From Candidatus Omnitrophota bacterium (GTDB lineage Bacteria; Omnitrophota; Gorgyraeia; Gygaellales; Profunditerraquicolaceae): DNA of 34,819 bases. Where the stretch lies: positions 1-34,819 of the forward strand of contig JAQTPA010000015.1 of NCBI GenBank assembly GCA_028713155.1. The letters are read 5' to 3'. Numbering within the stretch: the stretch's first letter is position 1; every line of letters begins with the position of its first letter. The translations under genes were made by a program, and so were the position numbers. The notes below the pieces were generated by a model. The model was not told where the DNA came from. It did not search any database and was given only the letters and a program-made list of their open reading frames with translations. Positions 24,892 to 34,505 of this stretch are shown here, one piece after another.

Positions 24892-26865
24892 ATGATAGAA
24901 GTCAAAAATTTATCTAAAACTTACCAAATGGGCGATGTCAAGGTAGAGGCCTTGCGCGGAGTGTCCCTGAAAATATCTTCGGGAGAATTTGTCGCGATTA
25001 TGGGCGCTTCCGGGTCGGGTAAGTCTACCCTGATGCATGTCTTGGGTTTGCTGGATAGGCCGGATTCAGGCCAGTATTATCTGGGGGGGGAAGAAGTAAC
25101 CAAGCTTTCAGATAAAGAATTAGCTCTGGTAAGGAATCAACTGGTTGGTTTTGTCTTTCAACAATTTCATTTATTGCCTAGAATGACGGCTCTCGAGAAC
25201 GCTGAGCTTCCTTTGATTTATGCCGGTAAGAGGCATTTGAAAGAAAGGGCGGCTAAGGAAATCGAAGGCGTTGGTTTAAAAGACAGGATGTTGCATCGGC
25301 CCAATGAAATGTCCGGAGGCCAGCAGCAGAGAGTGGCGATCGCCAGGAGTTTGGTAAACGATCCTCCGCTAATCTTCGCGGATGAGCCGACAGGGAACCT
25401 GGATTCCAAGAGCAAAGAAGAGATCATGGCCATATTGAAGAAGCTTAACCAGGCAGGCAAGACCGTGATTGTTGTTACTCACGAAAGCGATATTGCCAGC
25501 CAGGCCAGGAGGATTATCCAGATGCGTGACGGAGAGGTTATTTCCGATAAGGTTGTTTGCGCAGAGGCTAAACCTTCGGCATCCGGTATCCCGGAGGATT
25601 TAATAAAAAATATCTTAACAGAGTCAAATAAGGGGATAAAGGGCGGCATTGAGTTTTTAGATTATCTGCGTCAGGCTATTTCGGCTATGTTAGCGCATAA
25701 GATGCGCGCGTTCTTATCAATATTGGGTATACTTATCGGCGTAGCCGCGGTCATCGCCATGTTAGCCATAGGCCAGGGCGCGAAAGAATCCATTGAAAAA
25801 CAGTTAGCCTCACTTGGCTCTAATCTTCTTATTGTCAGGCCCGGCGCCCACAGATCGGGCGGCGTAGCTTTACAGACCGGAGTAACCACGCGTTTTACTT
25901 TTCAAGATGTGGCGGCGATCAAGAAGCTGAGTGAATATGTAGACAGGGTGAGCCCTTCGGTATCGGACAGGGCCCAGATAGTCTATGGAAACAAGAACTG
26001 GAATACCCAGGTTGAGGGTGTTGGTGTGGATTATGCACAACTGCGTTCAGCTGTCCCGACAGTGGGAAGATTTTTTACCGAAGAAGAAGTAAGATTGAGG
26101 AATAAAGTGGTTTTGCTGGGTACGACTGTGGCCAGAGAAATCTTTGGAGAAGTTAACCCGATTGGCGAGACCATCAAGATAAATTTGATTAATTTTAAAG
26201 TAATCGGGATTTTGCCTGCTAAGGGCGCCGGCGGGTTCCGCGACCAGGATGATACCGTAGTCATTCCAGTAACCACCGCGATGTACAGGGTTTTAGGTAA
26301 AGAGTACATTGATTATATTTATGTGGAAGCAAAAAGCGCTGATTTAACCGAAGTGGCGCAGGAAGCAGTAAGCAAGCTTATTATTAAGCAGCATCGTTTG
26401 ATCAGCAACGACCAAAAAGATTCATTTCAAATCTTCAATATGGCCGACATAAAGAATACGCTTACATCTACCACTGAGACAATGTCTTTATTGCTGGGAG
26501 CGATTGCGGCTATCTCGCTTTTGGTCGGCGGTATAGGTATTATGAATATTATGCTGGTTTCGGTTACCGAGCGCACGCGCGAAATCGGCCTGCGTAAAGC
26601 TATCGGCGCCAACAATAAAGATATTATGGTACAGTTCCTGATTGAGGCAGTGTTGATGTCGCTTATCGGCGGTTTAGCCGGTGTTCTGCTGGGCAGCGGC
26701 GCAGCGACATTAATAACTGTTTTTGCAAAATGGTCGGTAAGAGTCTCTCTGTTTTCAATAATCCTGGCCACGGTTTTTTCTTTGATTGTGGGCATAGTCT
26801 TCGGGATCTGGCCTGCCCGGAAAGCCGCTAAGTTGGATCCAATCGAAGCCTTAAGATATGAATAA
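24892..26865 (+). CDS. macB: MacB-type ABC transporter (fused ATPase and FtsX-like permease)
   Basis: GASGSGKSTLMHVLGLLDRPDSG, MSGGQQQRVAIARSL, FADEPTGNLDS; C-terminal 'TERTREIGLRKAIGA...FGIWPARKAAKLDPIEALRYE'. Confidence 0.93.
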   Translation: MIEVKNLSKTYQMGDVKVEALRGVSLKISSGEFVAIMGASGSGKSTLMHVLGLLDRPDSGQYYLGGEEVTKLSDKELALVRNQLVGFVFQQFHLLPRMTALENAELPLIYAGKRHLKERAAKEIEGVGLKDRMLHRPNEMSGGQQQRVAIARSLVNDPPLIFADEPTGNLDSKSKEEIMAILKKLNQAGKTVIVVTHESDIASQARRIIQMRDGEVISDKVVCAEAKPSASGIPEDLIKNILTESNKGIKGGIEFLDYLRQAISAMLAHKMRAFLSILGILIGVAAVIAMLAIGQGAKESIEKQLASLGSNLLIVRPGAHRSGGVALQTGVTTRFTFQDVAAIKKLSEYVDRVSPSVSDRAQIVYGNKNWNTQVEGVGVDYAQLRSAVPTVGRFFTEEEVRLRNKVVLLGTTVAREIFGEVNPIGETIKINLINFKVIGILPAKGAGGFRDQDDTVVIPVTTAMYRVLGKEYIDYIYVEAKSADLTEVAQEAVSKLIIKQHRLISNDQKDSFQIFNMADIKNTLTSTTETMSLLLGAIAAISLLVGGIGIMNIMLVSVTERTREIGLRKAIGANNKDIMVQFLIEAVLMSLIGGLAGVLLGSGAATLITVFAKWSVRVSLFSIILATVFSLIVGIVFGIWPARKAAKLDPIEALRYE

Positions 26866-26872
26866 ACTTTAA

Positions 26873-28210
26873 ATGAAATCCGCTAAAAATAATCCTAACG
26901 GTTTTACTAATCTTAAGCTTATATTGCGGGCGCTCCGGCACAGGAATTACCGTCTATTTTTTGCCGGCCAGAGCATATCCCTGATCGGCACCTGGATGCA
27001 GCAGGTGGCGCTGGCCTGGCTAGTCTATCGTTTGACAAATTCTCCTTTTTTATTGGGGATAGTGGGGTTCGCCGGGCAGATCCCTACTTTTTTATTTTCA
27101 CCGTTCGCCGGAGTTTTTGCGGACAGGCATAACCGCAGGAATATGTTAGTCATAACCCAGGTTCTTTCGCTGGTACAGGCGTTAATTTTATCCCTGCTTA
27201 TCTTAACCGGGAATATCCAGGTCTGGCAGATTATAGCTTTAAGCTGCCTGCTGGGAATCATCAATTCCTTTGATATTCCGATACGCCAGGCATTTACCGT
27301 GGAGATGATTGAAGACAGAGAGGATTTAGGTAATGCCATAGCCCTGAATTCTTCAATGGTTAATGCAGCCCGCTTAATCGGCCCTTCCCTGGCCGGCATA
27401 CTGATAGCTTCAGTCGGCGAAGGGGTGTGTTTTCTTTTGAACTCCGTCAGCTATATTCCGGTTATCGCGTCTTTGTTAGCGATGAAGGTCAATAAAAAGA
27501 AGGCGAGCCCGCAGCATAGGCATATTCTTTCGGAGTTAAAAGAGGGTTTTAACTATGCTTTTAATTTTCTTCCGATTAAGATAATCCTTTTGCTCCTGGC
27601 GTTGGTCAGCCTGATGGGCGTGCCTTATCAGTTATTGATGCCGGTTTTTGCCCGGGATATTTTTCACGGAGGCCCGCTTACCCTCGGTTTTCTCGTAGCA
27701 ATGAGCGGAATCGGCGCACTAGCCGGAGCGATTTATCTTGCTGCCAGGAGAAGCGTTCTGGGATTAAATAAAATTATTGCCTGGACGGCGGGGCTTTTTG
27801 GTTTGGGTATTATTGCCTTTTCTTTCTCCCGCGTCCTTTGGGTATCTATGTTGATATTATTAATCAGCGGTTTTGGGATGATGGTCCAGATGGCCTCAAG
27901 TAATACGGTTTTGCAGACAATTGTTGAAGAGGATAAGCGCGGAAGAGTAATGAGTTTTTATACAATGTCTTTTATGGGCATGGTCCCTTTCGGCAGTTTA
28001 TTAGCGGGGAGCCTGGCCAGTTCAATAGGCGCGCCCAATACCCTGTTATTGGGCGGCATTTGTTGTATTGCCGGAGCAGGCATATTTGCCGTGAAACTCC
28101 CCTCAATCAGGGAAAAAGTCCGTCCGATTTACGCCAAGAAAGGCATTATTCCGGAAGTCGCCCAAGGAATTCAATCCGCAGCAGGATTCGCAAACTTCGC
28201 CAAGGATTAA
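26873..28210 (+). CDS. MFS transporter (EntS / MFS_3-like)
   Basis: ALRHRNYRLFFAGQSISLIGTWMQQVALAWLVYRLTNSPFLLGIVGF...PFAGVFADRHNRRN; 12-TM MFS. Confidence 0.92.
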   Translation: MKSAKNNPNGFTNLKLILRALRHRNYRLFFAGQSISLIGTWMQQVALAWLVYRLTNSPFLLGIVGFAGQIPTFLFSPFAGVFADRHNRRNMLVITQVLSLVQALILSLLILTGNIQVWQIIALSCLLGIINSFDIPIRQAFTVEMIEDREDLGNAIALNSSMVNAARLIGPSLAGILIASVGEGVCFLLNSVSYIPVIASLLAMKVNKKKASPQHRHILSELKEGFNYAFNFLPIKIILLLLALVSLMGVPYQLLMPVFARDIFHGGPLTLGFLVAMSGIGALAGAIYLAARRSVLGLNKIIAWTAGLFGLGIIAFSFSRVLWVSMLILLISGFGMMVQMASSNTVLQTIVEEDKRGRVMSFYTMSFMGMVPFGSLLAGSLASSIGAPNTLLLGGICCIAGAGIFAVKLPSIREKVRPIYAKKGIIPEVAQGIQSAAGFANFAKD

Positions 28211-28221
28211 AAAATAATCCC

Positions 28222-28250
28222 TTGTAACTTTTAGCTATTGCGCATAGAAT
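28222..28250 (+). promoter_or_regulatory. Candidate promoter of feoAB
   Basis: TTGTAA (28222-28227), 17 nt, TAGAAT (28245-28250). Confidence 0.45.
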
Positions 28251-28268
28251 ATATAAAATAAGGAAGGC

Positions 28269-28502
28269 ATGAAAAAAATATCCCTGGCACAAATCAAAAT
28301 GAATCGTAAGGCCAAGGTCATCGAGATCCTGGGCGGCCATAATTTACAAAACAGGCTGATGAATATGGGAGTGCACAAGGGGAGGGAACTGCTTAAACTC
28401 AGCCATATCGGTTTAAGGGGCCCGGTAGTAATTAAGGTCGGCAGGAGTATCCTGGCTTTGGGGCACGGTGTAGCTACGAAAATCATCATTGAGGCGGAAT
28501 GA
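28269..28502 (+). CDS. feoA: FeoA ferrous iron transport accessory protein
   Basis: 77-aa SH3-like protein: 'LAQIKMNRKAKVIEILGGHNLQNRLMNMGVHKGRELLKL...VVIKVGRSILALGHGVATKI'. Overlaps feoB. Confidence 0.9.
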   Translation: MKKISLAQIKMNRKAKVIEILGGHNLQNRLMNMGVHKGRELLKLSHIGLRGPVVIKVGRSILALGHGVATKIIIEAE

Positions 28503-30229
28503 TAAAAAAAATTTATCTTATCGGTAACCCGAACGTAGGCAAGAGCGTGGTATTTTCGCGGCTTACCGGGGTGCAGGTAATCTCCTCGAATTATCCCGGT
28601 ACGACTGTGGAGATAAGTAAGGGGTATTTGCAGTTAGGCGGGGAGAGGATTGAAGTTGTGGACTTGCCGGGGACTTATTCGTTAGAGTCGACTTCCTCCG
28701 CGGAAGAGGTAGCTGTCTCTTTGTTGAAAGAATATAATAAAGACGAGATCGCGGTAATCAATATACTGGATTCGACTAATCTGGAAAGGAATTTATTGCT
28801 TACCTTGCAATTGATTGAGGGAGGATTTCCGGTAATCGCCTGCTTAAATATGTGCGATGAGGCTGGGCATAGGGGGGTCCGTATAGACATTGGGAAGTTA
28901 GAAGATATTTTACATATTCCGGTCATTTCGACCTGCGCAATAACCGGAGCGGGCATAAAATTGCTGATTGAAAGAATAAAAGAAGCAGCAGCTGTTTTCA
29001 GGGATAGGCTTACCCATGAAGAGCGCTGGAAGGAGATCGGCCGGATTATTGAGCAGGCGCAGCATCTGGAACACCGGCATCACAGTTTAAGGGAAATATT
29101 AGAGGATGTGTCGGTGCGGCCGGTAAGCGGGTTGATTATGGCAGCAGGAGTTATCTATGCCGCATTTAAGTTTGTGCGCTTTATCGGAGAAGGGATAATT
29201 AATAAATTCACCGATCCGCTATTCATTAATTTTTTCCAGCCGCTATTGGAAAAATTAACCTTCCATTGGCAGGAGAAGGGGTTCTGGTTCCATCTGCTTA
29301 TCGGCGATTTAATCAACGGCAAGATTGATTTTAAGCAGTCCCTCGGGCTCTTAACCACGGCCCCTTACATCGAATTCGGGATGGTTTTGCCTTATGTCAT
29401 ATCCTTTTATTTTGTTTTAAGCCTCTTAGAAGATATAGGGTATTTGCCCCGTCTGGCGATATTATTGGATAATCTTTTACACCGGCTGGGCCTGCATGGC
29501 TATGCGATAATCCCGGTCCTCCTGGGCCTGGGCTGTAATGTCCCGGGAATTTTAGCTACGCGCGTGCTGGAATCAAAGCGCGAAAGGTTCATCGCTTCTA
29601 CATTGATCTCTATCGGCGTGCCCTGCGTGCCTTTGCAGGCCATGATTTTCGGCCTATTGGGTAAATTCGGAGGATTTTATGTGGTAGGAGTTTATTTGGT
29701 ACTGTTTTCCTTGATTTTAATATTAGGGACAATCCTGAACCGCATATTATCCGGGTATAGCCCGGAATTTTTATTAGAAATTCCTCCTTACAGGTTTCCG
29801 CCGTTAACCATACTGGCCAGAAAACTTTTTTTTCGCATCAAAGGATTCGTTATTGAGGCAGTTCCGGTTGTCCTGCTAGGCGTTCTGGCGATAAATGTTC
29901 TTTTATACTTCAGGTTATTTGATTTTGTAACCGGCATATTTGCGCCTTTAGTCAATGGCTTGTTTGGTCTGCCCAAACAAGCGGTAGCTGCCCTGGCCAT
30001 CGGGTTTTTAAGGAAGGATGTCGCCGTAGGGATGTTAGCGCCGCTGGGGCTTTCAGTTAAGCAGCTATTTATCGCGGTAACGTTATTAGCGGTTTCTTTT
30101 CCCTGTATCGCTACTTTTATTGTATTATGGAAAGAATTGGGCGTCGGGGACGTGATTAAAGCGACCCTGTTGATGATTACTGTCAGTATTATTCTGGGCG
30201 GGACGCTTAATTTATTAATATTAAGATAG
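28499..30229 (+). CDS. feoB: FeoB Fe(II) transporter
   Basis: G-domain GNPNVGKS, GTTVE, DLPGTYSL, NMCDEA; Gate region LGLGCNVPGILATRVLESKRERFIAST. Confidence 0.96.
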   Translation: MIKKIYLIGNPNVGKSVVFSRLTGVQVISSNYPGTTVEISKGYLQLGGERIEVVDLPGTYSLESTSSAEEVAVSLLKEYNKDEIAVINILDSTNLERNLLLTLQLIEGGFPVIACLNMCDEAGHRGVRIDIGKLEDILHIPVISTCAITGAGIKLLIERIKEAAAVFRDRLTHEERWKEIGRIIEQAQHLEHRHHSLREILEDVSVRPVSGLIMAAGVIYAAFKFVRFIGEGIINKFTDPLFINFFQPLLEKLTFHWQEKGFWFHLLIGDLINGKIDFKQSLGLLTTAPYIEFGMVLPYVISFYFVLSLLEDIGYLPRLAILLDNLLHRLGLHGYAIIPVLLGLGCNVPGILATRVLESKRERFIASTLISIGVPCVPLQAMIFGLLGKFGGFYVVGVYLVLFSLILILGTILNRILSGYSPEFLLEIPPYRFPPLTILARKLFFRIKGFVIEAVPVVLLGVLAINVLLYFRLFDFVTGIFAPLVNGLFGLPKQAVAALAIGFLRKDVAVGMLAPLGLSVKQLFIAVTLLAVSFPCIATFIVLWKELGVGDVIKATLLMITVSIILGGTLNLLILR

Positions 30230-30239
30230 GGTTTTTATT

Positions 30240-30971
30240 ATGAAAAATATTTTTAAGAAAATAGGTCTAATTTTTATATTTTTTATTATTTTAGCCGTTA
30301 TTTTCTTTGTAATCTCATTATTTTTTGATGAAGCGGTCCTGGTGCGCAAGGGGACATTTTACCGCGCTCAGCGAGCGGATAAAGTGGTGGCCCTGACTTT
30401 CGATGACGGGCCTAGCCCTATCTGGACTCCGCAGGTATTAGATGAGCTCAAAAAAGCAGAGGTAAAGGCTACCTTTTTTATGCTCGGGAGCCATGTAGAA
30501 AGATACCCGGCAATTGCCAGGCGCGTTTTAGCGGAAGGCCATGAAATTGGCAACCATACCTATGACCACCATGTCTTGATCTATTATAAGATGGAGGAAT
30601 TGGAAAAAGAAATCCAGGAAGCGGAAGATGCGATTAAGGCCGTGACTGGCCAATCTCCCAGATATTTCAGACCTCCCAAGGCCTGGCTTTCCTCCAGGGA
30701 AAAGAAAAAGATAGAAGAAATGGGGTATAAAATTGTATTATGGTCATTGAATTCCAAGGACTGGGTGACTTTCCACGATAAACAGATTACCTCCTACATT
30801 TTAAAACGTATTCAGCCCGGGGACATTATTCTCTTTCATGACAGCGGAGGGGTTTTCACCGCCGAAGGAGGAAATCGCGCTCAGACAGTTAAAACTATCC
30901 CCCGGTTAGTCAGGAAATTAAAGGAAAGGGGCTATAGGTTCGTGACAATTAGCGAGCTTATGGATAAATAG
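30240..30971 (+). CDS. Polysaccharide deacetylase (NodB domain), membrane anchored
   Basis: VALTFDDGPSPIWTPQVLDELKKAEVKATFFMLGSHVERYP..., HEIGNHTYDHH, RFRPP-like YFRPPKAW, DIILFHDSGG. Confidence 0.95.
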   Translation: MKNIFKKIGLIFIFFIILAVIFFVISLFFDEAVLVRKGTFYRAQRADKVVALTFDDGPSPIWTPQVLDELKKAEVKATFFMLGSHVERYPAIARRVLAEGHEIGNHTYDHHVLIYYKMEELEKEIQEAEDAIKAVTGQSPRYFRPPKAWLSSREKKKIEEMGYKIVLWSLNSKDWVTFHDKQITSYILKRIQPGDIILFHDSGGVFTAEGGNRAQTVKTIPRLVRKLKERGYRFVTISELMDK

Positions 30972-31005
30972 CGCTGCTCAGCCATGGGTAATCTTTATAA
31001 AAGCT

Positions 31006-31935
31006 ATGCAAAGAAAAATAATACTGTTAATAATTGCTTTTTCTTTTTTTGGTAGTGGCCTATTTTTTTCATATAAGGCATATAAGAATTATCAGGCGCT
31101 TAAAATATTAGAGAAAAGAAAAGAAGCCTGGTTGGCCTTAGAGAAAAAGCTGCAGGCTAAAACCCTGCGTTTTCCAGGCACGGTCAGCGTAGTAATTAAA
31201 GACCTGGATACCGGCTGGGAGATAATGCAAAATGACGAAATTGCGATCCCCTCGGCAAGTTTAGTCAAAATTCCTATTATGTTTTCTTACTTTTATGCCA
31301 ACCAGGAAGGCCGGGTAAGTTTCAAAGATACCTTAATCCTTAAGGGTAGCGATAAGGTAGCCGGATCAAAAGTATTGGGAGATTTTCCTGCTGGGAGCCG
31401 CTTTACGGTGGGAGAGTTGCTGGTCCCCATGATTACCCAAAGCGATAATTCTGCTACTAACCTCCTCATAGGCTTCTTAGGTTTGGATAGTTTAAACGCG
31501 TATTTTAAGAAGATGGGGCTCAAAAACACGAACTTGGCGCGCAAGATGCTGGACTTTAAAGAAAGAAGAAGAGGCAGGGAGAATTATACTACTGCCCAGG
31601 ATATGGCTTTTTTACTGGAAAAGCTTTATCATAAAGAATTCTTAAATAAAGAAGTTTCCGAACAATGCCTGATGCTGCTTGGCGAACAGAAGATTAACGA
31701 TCGTATCCCCAAAAAACTCCCCAAAGACGGGACATTTATCTGCCATAAGACCGGCTTAGAGAGGCATATCTGCCATGACGTGGGGATAGTTTATACCCGT
31801 AAAGGCAATTTTTTGATCTGTGTTTTAGTCCATCATAAAGACAAGACGGCTGTACGCGCAAAAAAACTTATTTCGGATATTGCCTTGTTTACCTATAATT
31901 ATTATCAGAATCAGTCAGCTCGCGCCTATAATTGA
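31006..31935 (+). CDS. Class A beta-lactamase-like serine hydrolase (PBP-like)
   Basis: SxxK (SASLVK), SDN (TQSDNSATN), KTG (CHKTGLERHICHDVGIVY); N-terminal TM. Confidence 0.85.
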   Translation: MQRKIILLIIAFSFFGSGLFFSYKAYKNYQALKILEKRKEAWLALEKKLQAKTLRFPGTVSVVIKDLDTGWEIMQNDEIAIPSASLVKIPIMFSYFYANQEGRVSFKDTLILKGSDKVAGSKVLGDFPAGSRFTVGELLVPMITQSDNSATNLLIGFLGLDSLNAYFKKMGLKNTNLARKMLDFKERRRGRENYTTAQDMAFLLEKLYHKEFLNKEVSEQCLMLLGEQKINDRIPKKLPKDGTFICHKTGLERHICHDVGIVYTRKGNFLICVLVHHKDKTAVRAKKLISDIALFTYNYYQNQSARAYN

Positions 31936-31951
31936 ACGGCAGGGGGAATAG

Positions 31952-32647
31952 ATGATGGAGAAAATTTTAATCGTAGAAGACGAAAAAGACATAGTGAAAA
32001 TGCTGGAGTATAATTTCAAAAAAGAGGGATTTACCCCTCTTTCTGTTACTAACGGTGATGATGCTTTGGATGCGGCGGTCAGGCATCAACCGGGACTTAT
32101 TATCCTTGACCTTATGCTTCCCGGGATGAACGGTTTAGAAGTTTGTAAAGCCCTAAAAAATGAAAGAAAGACCTCAGGTATCCCGGTAATTATGCTCACT
32201 GCGAAGGCTCAGGAATCAGATAAGATTGTTGGCCTGGAATTGGGAGCTGATGATTATGTGACCAAGCCTTTCAGCCCCCGTGAACTTATTGCCAGGACCA
32301 AAGCGGTCTTACGCCGCGTAAAAGAAAAGGATAAACTCCCGGAAGTATTTAAGGCGGGCGATTTAACCCTGGATTTTTCCAGGATAAGCGTAATGGTTAA
32401 AGATAAACTCGTTGAGCTAACCGCAAAAGAATTTGAATTACTGAAAACTTTGATTGGTGTAAAAGGCAGGGTTCTTTCCAGGGATTACCTTTTGGATAAT
32501 ATCTGGGGTTTTGACCATGCCATTGAAATACAGACCCGAACTGTTGATGTGCATATACGGACTTTGCGCAAGAAATTAAAAAGCGAGGCAAAGCGTATTA
32601 TTACCGTTAAAAATTACGGGTACCGTTTTGATAGGGAGGAGGATTAG
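31952..32647 (+). CDS. phoB: OmpR/PhoB-family response regulator
   Basis: Receiver (ILIVEDEKD, LILDLMLPGMNGLEV, VIMLTAKAQ, VTKPFSPREL) and a winged-helix effector (ELTAKEFELLKTL...RTVDVHIRTLRKKL). Confidence 0.88.
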   Translation: MMEKILIVEDEKDIVKMLEYNFKKEGFTPLSVTNGDDALDAAVRHQPGLIILDLMLPGMNGLEVCKALKNERKTSGIPVIMLTAKAQESDKIVGLELGADDYVTKPFSPRELIARTKAVLRRVKEKDKLPEVFKAGDLTLDFSRISVMVKDKLVELTAKEFELLKTLIGVKGRVLSRDYLLDNIWGFDHAIEIQTRTVDVHIRTLRKKLKSEAKRIITVKNYGYRFDREED

Positions 32648-34422
32648 TGCGGTTTCGCAAGAGCTTCAAATACAGGCTGTTTTTTTCTTATATAGCGGTA
32701 ATCCTTATTTCATTCGGGCTTACCGCATTTTTTCTGGATAAGCAATTAGAAAACCATTCGCTTCAAGGCCTTAAGAGTTCCATTGTTACCCAAGCCCGGC
32801 TTATTGAAAGCCAGATCCCGCCTGAAAGCCTAAAGAAAGAAAATACCGCCAATCTAGGAGTCTTGGTTAAAAACCTCAGCCTAAAGAATAAATCCCGCAT
32901 CACCATTATTGATGATCAGGGGAAGGTTTTGACTGATTCAGAACTGTCTCCAGGCGAAGTTTTAGATATAGATAACCACGCTACTCGTCCGGAAGTAAGA
33001 GCAGCCTTAAAGGGATTAACCGGTGATAGTATACGATATTCAGCAACCCTTAAAACCGATATGTTATATGTGGCTTTGCCGATTATGGGTAAAGACGGCG
33101 TAGTTGGGATAATCAGGATAGCTTTACCGGTAGCCAATGTTCAGAAGATCATGTTCGCTATCCGCAAAACGATTATACTCAATATCTTTTTTGCGTTGGG
33201 ATTAGCGTTTATTTTAGCCTATGTTTTAATGACGAGTATCTCCCGGCCCCTGAATAAGATTATCAATGTTTCGCGCAGGTTTGCGGGGGGCGATTTTAGC
33301 CAAAGGATATACTATGATTCACATGATGAAATCGGCGAGCTTTCTTCCACATTAAACAAAATGGCTCAGGATATAGAAGGCAAGGTCAAGGAGATAGAAA
33401 TACAAAACCAGCAGCTTAAAACCATTTTTCAGAACATGGTTGAAGGTATAATTGTTGCGGATAAATCCGGATGCATAGTTTCGGTTAATCAGGCTATCGA
33501 AGGGATATTCAATATTGAAAGCCGTAAAACTAAGGGTAGGCCATTTTTAGAGGTTATCCGTAATACTGATATGGCTGAGATTATCAGGATAGTTCTGGAC
33601 GAAAGAAAATTTGTCTCAAGCGAGCTTTCGCTTGCTTATCCGGTACAGAGGGTATTCCAGGTTAATGCTTCACCCGTATTCGAAAAAGATCAGATAAGTG
33701 GATGCCTCCTAGTCATCCATGACGTAAGCGAGATTAGAAGGTTAGAGAATATCCGCCGCGATTTTGTAGCTAATGTATCGCATGAGCTAAAAACCCCTCT
33801 TACTTCCATAAGGGGTTTTGTGGAGACGCTTCTCGGTGGCGCGCTTGACGATAAAGAAAACAATCTTAATTTCTTAAAGATAATCCAAAATCACGCTGAG
33901 CGCCTGGATACTTTAGTTGATGACCTGCTTTCTTTATCCCACCTTGAGTCAAAGGAGATAGCGTTGGCTCTTGAGGATTTTAACTTGCACCATGAGCTTG
34001 ATGAGATCATTTCGGGATTTAGGTCTCAGTTAAAAAAGAAAGGCGTCACGATAAAGAATGAGTTCCCGCCGGATATCTCGCTGAGAGCGGATAAAGGCAG
34101 GATAAAACAGGTATTTACCAATCTTATTGATAACGCCGTAAAATTTAATAAAGAAAAAGGTTTGATTAGGATTTATGCCCAGGAATTTAACGGAAGAATA
34201 AAAATTATCGTGGAAGATTCCGGTAGCGGTATCCCCACAAAAGATATTCCGCGTATTTTTGAGCGTTTCTACCGGGTGGATAAAGCGCGCTCGCGCGAAC
34301 TCGGCGGGACAGGCCTGGGTTTGTCTATTGTTAAACACATCGTGGAATTGCACGCGGGCTCCGTCGGAGTGGAAAGCACCGAAGGCCTGGGCTCAAAATT
34401 TTTCTTCATTCTCCCCAAGTAA
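32647..34422 (+). CDS. phoR: Sensor histidine kinase (PhoR-like: TM, HAMP, PAS, HisKA, HATPase)
   Basis: GTG start overlapping the previous TAG. HAMP (SISRPLNKIINVSRRFAGGDF), PAS, H-box VANVSHELKTPLTSIRG, N-box FTNLIDNAVKF, GSGIP, GTGLGLSIVKHIVELHAG. Confidence 0.93.
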   Translation: MRFRKSFKYRLFFSYIAVILISFGLTAFFLDKQLENHSLQGLKSSIVTQARLIESQIPPESLKKENTANLGVLVKNLSLKNKSRITIIDDQGKVLTDSELSPGEVLDIDNHATRPEVRAALKGLTGDSIRYSATLKTDMLYVALPIMGKDGVVGIIRIALPVANVQKIMFAIRKTIILNIFFALGLAFILAYVLMTSISRPLNKIINVSRRFAGGDFSQRIYYDSHDEIGELSSTLNKMAQDIEGKVKEIEIQNQQLKTIFQNMVEGIIVADKSGCIVSVNQAIEGIFNIESRKTKGRPFLEVIRNTDMAEIIRIVLDERKFVSSELSLAYPVQRVFQVNASPVFEKDQISGCLLVIHDVSEIRRLENIRRDFVANVSHELKTPLTSIRGFVETLLGGALDDKENNLNFLKIIQNHAERLDTLVDDLLSLSHLESKEIALALEDFNLHHELDEIISGFRSQLKKKGVTIKNEFPPDISLRADKGRIKQVFTNLIDNAVKFNKEKGLIRIYAQEFNGRIKIIVEDSGSGIPTKDIPRIFERFYRVDKARSRELGGTGLGLSIVKHIVELHAGSVGVESTEGLGSKFFFILPK

Positions 34423-34444
34423 GTCTTTTTGACCCTCTAAAAAA

Positions 34445-34488
34445 CTTTACCTATATTTTACCTGTCCTTGAAGCGCATTTAACGCCCT
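34445..34488 (+). promoter_or_regulatory. 11-bp periodic direct repeats, putative PhoB/OmpR-family binding region
   Basis: TTTACCT at 34446-34452 and 34457-34463 (exactly 11 bp apart), followed in phase by degenerate CTTGAAG and TTTAACG; -10-like TATACT at 34494-34499. Confidence 0.5.
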
Positions 34489-34505
34489 TCCTTTATACTT
34501 TAGCC

